From Oenanthe sinensis (lineage: Eukaryota > Streptophyta > Magnoliopsida > Apiales > Apiaceae), in the NCBI GenBank assembly GCA_028671895.1, contig CM053809.1, positions 30,107,501-30,171,500 on the forward strand: a DNA stretch of 64,000 bases, in the 5' to 3' direction. The translations under genes and the position numbers were made by a program. Shown here piece after piece: positions 47,656 through 57,758 of the stretch (the first letter of the stretch is position 1; every line of letters starts with the position of its first letter). Under the pieces are notes generated by a model that saw nothing but the letters and a program-made list of their open reading frames with translations, was not told the origin of the DNA and did not search any database.

Positions 47656-49050
47656 ATGGAAAATATTGCTGTTATACTTCAACATGGTGGCCATTGGAAT
47701 GAAAACCTAGATTACATCAACTTTAAGGTTTGCGGATTGCTGATTCCAAGAAACTGCAGTTATAATAACTTGCTAGAACTTATTCTCAATGAACTGAAGT
47801 TGCCTCCAGAATCATCTACAACAAAAATCGAGTATTAAGTTAAAGATAGTTATCCTCCATTTGATATTGCTAATGATTGTCAACTTATGTTTTATATTGA
47901 GTTGAAGAAAAGAGAACCAGATTTTACAAGATATCCTTTGTGCTTGACAATCGGAAGCAATAATATCCAAGACACTTTTATGTCAACTAGGAGTGGAACA
48001 ACAAATGACTACGTGAGTATTGAAGCCTTGCAATCTGAAGATGCAGCATCAAATTCCTTTACTGAACAAGATGGTGAAATGATTGCAGATTATATTGACT
48101 ATGCTGAACTTATATCTGGTCAACTTTTGCATATCTCAAATGAGGAAGAAAATATTGGTGATGCAACTCATATTGAGAAGGATTTTGTCATTAGCAACAA
48201 GCAACATGAACAGATAGCATTGGATCAAATATACAAAGACAAAGAAACACTGAAGATAGTTTTGAGTCATTATGCCATCCGTAACAATTTTCAATTTTAT
48301 GTTAAGAAGTCTTGCAAAAAGGAATATTTGGTTGCTTGTCTCGACAAAAACTGCAAGTGGATGTTGCGAGCATCAAGGAATGGACAAACAAGTCAGTTCA
48401 TAGTAAGAAAGTTGGTCAACATTCATGCCTGTGATCTAGAGTTAAGATTTAAAGATCAACGCCAAGCCACTGCAACCATCATTGCAGACATTATAAAAAA
48501 TAAGTTCACCAATATCAAAACAAAATACACAGTTACAGATATAATAAGAGACATGAAGCATGATTATAAAGTGCAACTGAGGTACGGCAAAGCTTGGAGA
48601 TCCAAGGAAAAAGCGCAAGAAATTGTAAGAGGCAACGCAACCGAATCTTATGCTCAACTGGTCTCTTATTTGTATATGTTGCATCATAAAAATCCAGGAT
48701 CAAGTGTAAGTTTTAAAATGGGCGAGGATGGGTGTTTCTTATATGTCTTTGTTGCATTGAATGCTTCAATGAAAGGATGGCCTCATTGCATACCAGTTGT
48801 AATTGTTGATGGTACCTTTCTAAAATCAGCTCATAGAGGTACGTTATTGGTTGCAGCAACTCAGGATGCAGGGGGTAAGATATTTCCATTGGCATTCTCT
48901 GTAGTCGATTCGGAAAATGATGAGTCTTGGGAATGGTTTTTTGTCAAGTTCAGAAATGCTTATGGTTTGAGAGGAGACATGACAATAATCTCTGATCGTC
49001 ATGAGAGCATAATAACAACCAATGAGTCAGTACTTTTCCCTGATGCCGAG
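47656..49050 (+). pseudogene. MuDR-type (MULE) transposase, truncated and with a stop
   Basis: The start MENIAVILQHGGHWNENLDY leads to an N-terminal MuDR domain; a TAA at 47836-47838 interrupts it between TKIEY and VKDSYPPF, where Gln is usual, so CAA to TAA is likely. The following frame (47887-49152) has a DNA-binding region (YKDKETLKIVLSHYAIRNNF, CKKEYLVACLDKNCKWMLRA) and the start of the catalytic MULE domain: VVIVDGTFLK (first Asp), FPLAFSVVDSENDESWEWFF, IISDRHESI (second Asp), LFPDAEP. Just after this, homology ends: the final Glu and the zinc-knuckle region are missing. Codons after about 49050 read antisense through the last exon of the opposing gene. It cannot encode an active transposase. 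Confidence 0.88.
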
Positions 49051-51642
49051 CCAAAATGTTGCAAAAATGGGGACTGCAAATATAAAAGAAGCTTAACCAT
49101 CCTTTTTGGAATGACAGGGGTAGCTTCAATAGGTTCACTAGAAGTTCCCTGAAATAAAATAAATAACAATAAATGATTACACATGATTATAAATGAATAA
49201 TAAAATGAAAGCAGTGATAGACATGCATACACCTGAGATACTTATTAAAATTTACCAATTTGGGATTTTCTATTTTGCTAGCACTCTGCACGGCCAACTC
49301 CAAATCAGCCAACTCTTTGTCAGAGAGTTGATCAAAAAAAGTAGCATCGGTGTCAGGTCCTGCAACTTTTGAATCCCCTAGTACAACATTTGTATCCTTC
49401 TCTGCAATCTTTACACAGTCCACTGCAACATCTCCATCAGCTGCTGCAACCTCTACTGCAACATCTGCAACCTTAGCTGGAACATCTTTGGCAACTGCAG
49501 CAACCTCTGCTGCAACATCTGCAACTTTTAATGAAACATCTTCAGTTGTTGCTGCAACCTCTCCTACAACAGCTGCAACTTCTACCACCACATCTGCAAC
49601 CTCTACTGCCACATTGGCTACGCCTGCTGTCAGTTCTTTAAACTTATTTGCATCACTAGTGATATTATTGGATAATGGTTGGGGTATACTGTGTTCCCAA
49701 GATTGCCATCCTTCTTCAAGAATATGTGTTGAAGATTCCAATACACTTTGTGGCCAAGGGTCCCATCCTCTTGTATTCTGAATGATATAACATATAATAT
49801 GAGGTACTTCTATAATCTCACAAGAATACAGTATGAATGAAAAAAAATGAATATATAGTGCAAACCTGATAGTCATCCTCTAAAATCTCAGCATCTTTTC
49901 TGGAAGGGCTAGCACCACGAAAGGCATCAACCTTGGGATTAGAGAAATCATCTCCAATGTAGTCGACAATAAAAGCATCATCAGTATTTTCATTCTGCCT
50001 CCTAACCTAAGAAATTCAATTGAGTTGCATAAAATAGAATCATTAGTAGAATTTTTGGATCAAACAAATTAATCAAAGTTAATATTGAGGTTCAGCTATA
50101 TTAATTTACGAAAGGTTAAATAAAGTACCAAAACAAGATACATACTTCTTTCATAATGGTTTCTTGCAAGTTTGAGAAGACCGATTCAAAATATGAACGC
50201 ATCTCAGTAATAGTTGTCTTCAGAGAATTAACCTCAAGAGTAAGATTATTCTGACAATTTTCAAATCTGATCAATTTCCTCTGCATTTCCATGAGGGACA
50301 TGTTACCTTCACGTGCAGTTGAATGTGAAGAAGTGCCCTTCAACAGTGGAGGTGGACGGGTAACAAAGTCATCATCACTGCTGTCATTATCATGAAAATT
50401 CGGTTGCTTGGATTTTGGAAACAATTCGTCCAAATTAAGTTCTTCAATCTCACTTGCAGTTAGGGTTAAATTTCTCAGTTCCAACTGTAAAAATAATAAC
50501 ATAAGAATCAAACATTATATACATACATACATGCAAAAGAAAAATGAGAGTAAGATAAATTTAATAATTATACCTCATTTGCGCTCAATGACAGTGTCGT
50601 ATAAACATCCTCAAACTTTGCATTACAATCATTTGACCAGCTAAGAACACGTGGGATACAGCCAGGATTTGCATCACAATATTTTCCATTCAAATATGGA
50701 CAACACTCATAAAACCACAGTTGAAAAGCATATGGAAAACCATTCAACCGATAATAGTTGTCTTTAGAACTTGTTCTTGCATTGGATTTCAGTGACTCTA
50801 TAGTAGTCTTATAAATTTCCTTACCCCACGGAAATCGATCAAAGTCTCCACTATCCAGAATATCAAGATCACCCTTAGAAATCACAGAATCACTACTGGA
50901 GCTAAGAAGAAAATGGTGCAGAAAATACAAGTTTGCAATCTTGATTGCATCCTCATCAGTTTTCCATTTCTTCTGAAGAAATGTTTGTTTGACACAACTC
51001 TTGGTTATACTATTAGCACCTTGATAATATGTATTAAGAAAATCATTCTTAGACCTAAAATACCGTTTCTTATCTACGGCACCAACACATCGAAGACCAG
51101 TGATAAGAGCAAATTCACGTAGGCCAAAATGAAGTTTTGTCCCAGCAACACCAATCCAGATTTCAAGAGGGTTAGGTTGTTTTAACTGTCTAAGCAAGAG
51201 ATTATGGATAACCTGATATTGGATTTTAAAAGGTCTTAAACGGGTGAAATGGCCAAAACAAGAAGCACGAAAGTCATCAAGTTGCTTTACAGATAGTGTA
51301 TCCAGCAAATCAGTTATTTGTTCATACTTACTATTAGTGTTAATTTTCGCTGTCTTGTGCTCTTTTATAGGAATAACATATTGCATTCCCTGTAGAATAC
51401 AAGACAATAAGACAATTATATACAAATATATAATTAACATCATGCTGGTATATGAAAAATATGTAATACCTTAGGGGGTGGAATTATATTGTCTTGAATT
51501 GTTAGGTTTAACCTCTTGCCTTTTCCTTTTAGCTTTGAATTTTTCATTTCAATTTTCTTTGGTGTCAACTTACCTATCGCCTTTGAAGCAGAGCCACACT
51601 CTGAAGGAGAGCGAGACACTGAAGAGAATCTTGTATGAACCA

Positions 51643-51643
<1 letters not shown>
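49035..51643 (-). CDS. DUF1985-type protein of a Mutator-like element, 3' end lost
   Basis: Exons 51470-51643, 50574-51389, 50146-50484, 49866-50006, 49256-49777 and 49148 to about 49035 join in one open frame with good splice sites. It begins MVHTRFSSVSRSPSE with a basic KLTPKKIEMKNSKLKGKGK region; exon 2 has the DUF1985-like domain (DLLDTLSVKQLDDFRASCFG, KLHFGLREFALITGLRC, RFPWGKEIYKTTIESL, GFPYAFQLWFYECCPYL). Exon 3 has a predicted coiled coil; exon 5 has Val/Ala-rich repeats; exon 6 has KRMVKLLLYLQSPFLQHFGS, the kind of linker found ahead of a Ulp1 protease domain. In plant MULEs of this class DUF1985 is joined to a Ulp1 SUMO-protease domain, which is missing here. TE gene or domesticated remnant: undecided. 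Confidence 0.72.
49420..49640 (-). repeat. Val/Ala-rich repeats in exon 5 of the DUF1985 gene
   Basis: The protein carries variants of KVADVAxEVAAVAxDVPAKV, about 20-22 residues per unit, roughly four units. DNA words GTTGCAGATGT and GAGGTTGC recur. The pattern suggests amphipathic helices. Confidence 0.8.

Positions 51644-51644
<1 letters not shown>

Positions 51645-51718
<74 letters not shown>
51645..51718. repeat. TA microsatellite, about 37 units
   Basis: Pure TA tract starting two bases upstream of the ATG of the DUF1985 gene, hence in its 5' UTR or core promoter. Confidence 0.95.
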
Positions 51719-51723
<5 letters not shown>

Positions 51724-52169
51724 TCTGTAAATTAAAAAAGGAAAACATTAAGATTACACACAAGGACAAAATGGATTCAAATATACAAACCCAACTACAG
51801 CATGATGGATTCAAAATTAGATTAGAATCGCAAACAACCAAGCTGATTAACTATATAAGTGCAACTTAATTAAAAAAATCAAACAAGTACGAAACAAATT
51901 ATACATACATATGTATGTATATAAGCAATATAGGTAGTAAAAGAGAAAGTAGAGAGCGATACCTAGGGATTGGTGAAAGTGTGGATGCAGTATTAGTGTG
52001 TACAAAGCTTCAATTTACCAATGCAAAACATACATACATCATATACAGTATTTAGTCTATATATAAACCCTAGTGTATCAAATGTAAAGCTAATGAAGAA
52101 TCGTAATTATCCTAATTTGTTTTCCCCTTTCTGTGTGCACAGTGAATACTTTTTAGTGGACGAATATGC

Positions 52170-52290
52170 ACTTTTAAAATTATTTTTAAAAGTGGTAGTA
52201 TTTTTGAAAATGAAACTTTAAAAACAATATTTTTAAAATTATTTTTAAAAGTGGTAGTATTTTTGAAAATAATTTTAAAAAAATAGTATT
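52170..52290. repeat. Tandem duplication, 58-bp unit
   Basis: TTTTAAAATTATTTTTAAAA followed by GTGGTAGTATTTTTGAAAAT occurs at about 52173 and 52231. Confidence 0.85.
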
Positions 52291-52319
52291 TTGGGTAATT
52301 TCTCATTAAATTATTGGAT

Positions 52320-54050
52320 CATTTCACAAGTTAAGAAAAAAGTGATACTAGAAATATATAAAGTTATTTTAAAAAATATTTAGAAAACTCTTTACATCTA
52401 AATTATATATATATATATATTATGAAAATAAAAAATGACATTTTAAAAAAATAAAAATAAATAATATCATGTAGTAAATCAATTATATTTTCAAAAGTAT
52501 TTTAAACATTCAAATATTTAAGAAAAATATTAATTAATTATATTTTTAAAAAATATTTAAGAAAAGTCTTTATAATCAAATAGTCTATATATACATAATA
52601 CAAATAATAATTCAAATTTTAAAAAAGTAAAAAAATAATATTATGTGATTAATGATTTATATTTCTACAAATATTTAAAACACTAGTAATATATTCGTGC
52701 TAGTCACTCGGTTTAACTTATCTCTAGAAATTAAACTAAATTGATTCAATAATTAAATGGAAAAATTATGGAAATTTTAGTTGAAAATGACAATATAATT
52801 TAATATTCAAAATTATTTAAAATATATTAGAATATCATTCAAAATTATTTCAAATTCTAACAATTGAATAAATTAATTCGACAAAATTGTAAAATACGTA
52901 AGTTTGAATATTAAAATACCTATAATATTATATAAAATTACAAATTAACTTTTGAACTTTTTGAATATTGTAGAATAACAAATTATTAAGATAAATTATT
53001 TTATACAGAAAATTAATATTATTTATTTGTTATAGTGTCTCGGGATTTTTATATTGAAAAATTGTCTTAATTAAATTTAAAAAAATTAAAATTAAAATGA
53101 TATTATAATTTATATTGTTAACAATTAATTTAATAATAAATTTTGTGAAATTTTTAGAATTCATATTTATTATTTTGGATACTATCCACTCAAAACACTA
53201 TTATAAATGATAAATTAAACTTAATTGATTCTATAATTCATATTTTAGTTGTAAATGACAATATACTTTATTATTAATTGTAATATGCTCATGATATGCA
53301 TTAGTTTTAACTAATCTTCGGAAATTAAAGTAAATTAATTCTATAATTAAATGGAAAAATTATGAAAATTTTAGTTGAAAATGTCTATATAATTAAATAT
53401 TCAAAATTATTTGGAATATATTGGAATATCATATATTCATAATTATTCAAACTTCTAAAGATTAAATAAATTAATTTGACATAATTGTAAATTATGAAAG
53501 TTTTAATATTAAAATACCTACATTATTCTATTTTATTATAAAATAATTCTACCAATTTTTTTAATATTGTAGAATAACAAATTATTAAGAAAATTTATTT
53601 AATACATAAATTTTAATATTACTTATTCGTTATAGGGAAAATTTTATTTTGTTTAAAAACAAGGCATGTGTAGTTCTGTAATGTTATTTTATTCTATAAT
53701 TTTTAGATATGTTCAATTTCGGATTAATATCAGATCACTATTTTTGAATCATATTCGATTTAGATAATATTTTTTCCGGATTTGATCGGTTTCGGTTATT
53801 ATCAGATCTAGAATTTCGAATTATTTTTGGTTAAATTTTCGGTTCTGAATCATTTTCGGATCGGATCAAAATGATTTTCGGATCATTATCGGATTTGATT
53901 ATATTGAACCGATATCGGTTCCGATCGGATTGTTTCGGATTCGGTTACATTTACGGATTATTAAATTCGAATATAAAATCAGATTTCAGTTCCCTACATT
54001 TCGGTTCAATTTTTCGAATCCAGAACCATTTTGTCAGCTCTAGCACAGAT
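52320..54050. repeat. AT-rich repeat DNA with a diverged 600-bp-spaced duplication
   Basis: 52740-53000 and 53340-53590 share long similar stretches (TTAAATGGAAAAATTATG(G/A)AAATTTTAGTTGAAAA, then TTCAAAATTATTT). At 53700-54045 there are many TCGGATTT, TTCGGTTC and CGGATCATT words ending in CCATTTTGTCAGCTCTA, which looks like the right end of a hAT-type element; its left partner was not found. Confidence 0.5.
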
Positions 54051-54375
54051 ACAAGTAGATTATACATAGCAATGCAGTATGTCGCAGTAGCCAAATAGGT
54101 AACGGGCTCATAGCTTGTGTCCGGTAATAGTGGTGTTTAAATATATACGGAGTATGTAGCTAGTTTTATGTTACACCTAAAATAATTTTTGATGTTAAAA
54201 TACAATTTAAAGTTCATAGTATAATTTTAAAAAAAATATTATCATTATTATCATTATATTCAATTATATAATTTTTCAGTACACAATTATATTTATCATT
54301 ATTATATTTATTATTTACTTATTTTCACTTTTTTACTTTAACACTTACGTGATAATTATAATAAAATGTGTGTAC

Positions 54376-54420
<45 letters not shown>

Positions 54421-54947
54421 TGAACTAATATATGTGTGTGTGTGTGTATTATATTGAACTAAAAATATACATTTTATTACTTTACATTCATGTATTGGAT
54501 TTTAAAAGGATGATCATTTTGTCTTAAGTTATACTGTATGAAAATATGTAAATAAAGTAGGTAAAAAAATGAAACCCCTGTTCCAGTAGATAGTGAAATT
54601 AATTATAACGACATTGTAAAAAATAAATAACTGTAAGTTGTTATATATGAAAAGGAAGATGACAAGATGAGGCAAGTACTATAAACCATGATAATCATTT
54701 GTCTATACAAAGGATCAAGGTTACTAATTACTAGATTAAACCAACCAATATCTAATCTGGTCACCACCAATAAAAGTATTGGGGTTACTAACTGCTAGAC
54801 AACCCGAAACAGTAAATTAACAACCCACTAAATCAAGCCGTGACTAGCTATAAATCTAATTAATCAAGCTCTGAGATCCTCCATACTCTAGTACCAGGGC
54901 AACTATAGTAAATTAATTAAGTTAAAAGTAAATTAAAGATGATGAGA
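54051..54947. other. Spacer with TA and TG microsatellites
   Basis: ACATACATACATA then TA repeats at about 54373-54415 and GTGTGTGTGTGTGT at about 54432-54447. The 3' UTR of the glutaredoxin gene probably lies at 54850-54947. No other gene recognised. Confidence 0.55.
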
Positions 54948-55409
54948 TCAAAGCCAAAGAGCTCCAGCTTTCTTAAGAAGAGGAACCAGAGTAGCATTAA
55001 TATGAGAAGCCATAACTCTGTCCATGCCTCCCACAAGCTTCCCTCCGATAAAAACAACGGGAACGCTAGTCTGCGAATAGTCGGGGAGCAAGGTGAGAAG
55101 AGCTCTCTCAATCTCCTTACCTAAGAATGGGTCTTGGTCGAGTTCATAAACAGTTGGATTCACTCCCATTCCACACAAGAGGCGCTTCACTGCATGGCAC
55201 ATGCAGCAACTGCTACTGCTAAATATCACCACCGCGCTTCGTGACACTAGGTTCAATATCCTCTCCAACGCATCCGAGGAGGATAGCATCTGCCTTGAAG
55301 CTGTTGCTGCTGCTGCTGGTACATAATCATGATGCCATCCCCATGACAGTGAGGAAGAGGAGTCTGAATTAGCAGAAGCAGCAGCAACAGGAGACCGATA
55401 ATACATCAT
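54948..55409 (-). CDS. CC-type (ROXY) glutaredoxin
   Basis: 153 residues from MMYYRSPVAAASANSDSSSS, intronless. The upstream in-frame extension to 55472 looks like 5' UTR. The thioredoxin fold carries the plant-specific class III active site CCMC (SSSSCCMCHAVKRLLCGMG), then NPTVYELDQDP, TSVPVVFIGGKLVGGMDRVM and the C-terminal GALWL. The ALWL ending is the motif by which ROXY proteins bind TGA bZIP factors and the TOPLESS co-repressor; family roles include floral development, nitrogen response and jasmonate/salicylate cross-talk. The Ser/Ala-rich N terminus is typical of longer ROXYs. No lesion seen. A TATA box sits about 160 bases upstream. Confidence 0.93.
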   Translation of the reverse strand: MMYYRSPVAAASANSDSSSSLSWGWHHDYVPAAAATASRQMLSSSDALERILNLVSRSAVVIFSSSSCCMCHAVKRLLCGMGVNPTVYELDQDPFLGKEIERALLTLLPDYSQTSVPVVFIGGKLVGGMDRVMASHINATLVPLLKKAGALWL

Positions 55410-55570
55410 TTTGAATAGGTGAGTAATGATATAAAGGTTTAGTTGGTAATAATTTTTGGGGAGATCGAACAAGCAAGTGAGGGAACAATGTAATGATATT
55501 TGTCAAGTAGATAGCTGAGCAATTGAGTGTTTTGAATGATGAATGGAATGGTTTAGTGATCAGTGGGGGT

Positions 55571-55578
55571 TTATATAG
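55571..55578 (-). promoter_or_regulatory. Putative TATA box of the glutaredoxin gene
   Basis: Minus strand CTATATAAACC about 162-169 bases before the chosen ATG, leaving room for a 5' UTR of about 130 bases. Confidence 0.55.
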
Positions 55579-55589
55579 TAAAGTTTTTT

Positions 55590-57758
55590 ATCCAATAATG
55601 CACTAATAAACTGTACGTGTTAGTATTTTAAATATACACGTACAAACGAACACAATAAATAAATAAGATTCAGGATGTTGGATAGTGGTGTCGTAAATAA
55701 GGGGGGTTTGTCTGTAGTTGTCGCAAGGCGTGAGGTATATAAAAATGTAGGGGTGAAGATATCTGCAAACATGCATGCCTTGATCCAGTGTGTAATTATA
55801 ATTTGCTTAATACAATGGGCAATAGAGCTATAGTAACATGAATGCATTATACTCTAGATTAGTACTCTACGCAAATTTTAAACGCTAAACGGAAAGGACG
55901 GCTCTGAAAAGGTTGCTCTGTTTAATTTTCTTCTTCTTATTCTTTTCATCAAGGACGTACTGTTGCGGGGGCACAACTGTGGAAGGCGGCGGATACACTG
56001 TGAATGTTGTTTGTTCTTTTATCACGACTAGGGCTACTGCCAATTGCTCACAAGACACAGAAATACTAGCTGCATGCTTCTTTATCTGTAAAAGCAAGAA
56101 ATACAATTAAGTCACTCTTCTGCCATATTTTTTAGTTGTATGCCCATGACCCATTTATGATCCATTGATCCATGTGTTTTTGTAGTGTCAATTATAATTT
56201 ATTGAATCCCATCCGATAAATCTATTTTTATTGCCAATTATATTTTTGAACGTCGTGCTAAGAATGGATTGAGGCTAAATTTGGTTTGCTAACTAGTTAA
56301 AATGCAGCACAAGCCGTTGAATCTCGACAAAAAATTATAAATTTAGATATTAACTTTGACAAAATTTCAATAATTAGTTAAGAAATTTTAGCTTTCTAAC
56401 CAAGTCCAACGCGAGGAGTTCAATCTTAAGTGTTGGAATTGATTAAAATGTTACTTTTTAATTCAGCTCGACTCGTATATATTTTTGTTTGCACCCCAAC
56501 TTTGATAAAATGGTTTTTTTAGTGTGTGCATAGACCAGTGAATGTAATAATCTGAAAGATATATAAGATGGGTTTGCACAGGACTCAGCGTTGGAGCCGA
56601 GGTGACATGCAACATTGATGTAATGCGCTCTTGGTTCCCCGCCTCCTGTATATCCGTGTAATTGTACGTACACCCGGCCCCTTGAATAATTCATCTAAAA
56701 ATGTCATTATCATGACCGATTGACTGCATGATTCGATTAAATCAAATCCGTAGTAGTCAAACTTAATTATTTCCGTTTATAGTAATATCATTTTAATTTC
56801 TGCATAAATTACAAGTTTGATTAATTCTTAAGACATGTGAAACCAGGTGGCAAAAGAATAAGCTGTATTTATTTGAAGTGTCTGAACGTTAAAGCAGTTG
56901 CCTACCTAAAGCAGGGACATGTTTGGGAGTCCCAAGGAATATGAAACGTGCAGTGTGTTATTTTAGCAGGAAAAGTTGGGTTGCTATGAATCCATGCATG
57001 TACAGATTAAGCATATCAAATCTTCTTTTTCTTCTTTCTTTTCTTCTTATCCGCCTTTTTTGTCGACCTCAACCTCAGACTCCTATTGTACATGTGTTGT
57101 CTTATTCTTTCAAATATTGGTCAATCTCAGCTACTTTCAGATTCCATGGGGATAGTCAATCTCTCTCTCTCTCTCTCAGTCAATCTCTCTCTCCCCCCTC
57201 TCCCTCCCTCTCTCTCTCCCTCCCTCTCTACCTCGGAGGGCATTTTTTGACACAATATATTTTATGTTTTTTGCAGTGGTACAGTTTTCACAAAGAACTA
57301 AAATTATCAGGTCCTGCATTTTGGCTTTGTTCACCAAATGATAAACTAAATTATCAGTTATGACGAGAATAAGAGATCAAGTAATTATCAACTGTACAAA
57401 TTGCTATTAATCTTTGAAAATAAAAACCTACATTAATTTATAAGTTTCCACCCTTACATAGCTCAGGTTCATTGGTTTAAGTAAGCTAGCGTTGGTTATA
57501 TGAACAAAAATAACCAACAAATTCTGCTTTCTGCATCCAGTTGTGCGAAACGAATAGCGCCAGTCACATCCTGTTGGTTTGTTTGTTCCATATTGAAAAT
57601 GTATAATTGATAGAAAACAAATTACAATGGACACGGAAATGTGATTAATGTACAACAAAAGTAAACATCTGACCCTCCTTGCTCTATGCTCTATTATGAT
57701 CCATGGATGCATTTCAGCATCTGTATGTATACATATAATTATGTAATCAGAGAATCAA
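55590..57758. other. Spacer between glutaredoxin and EXO70 genes
   Basis: No gene recognised. A pyrimidine tract (CTCTCTCTCTCT, then CCCTCTCCCTCC) lies at about 57158-57230. The 3' UTR of the EXO70 gene probably occupies the last 200-300 bases. Confidence 0.5.

Noticed and set aside
49350..49781. 143-residue plus-strand Thr/Ala/Ser-rich frame
   Set aside because: Antisense of exon 5 of the DUF1985 gene, which is supported by splice sites and frame continuity across six exons.
57061..57363. Ser/Leu-rich plus-strand frame around 57160
   Set aside because: Produced by the CT microsatellite.
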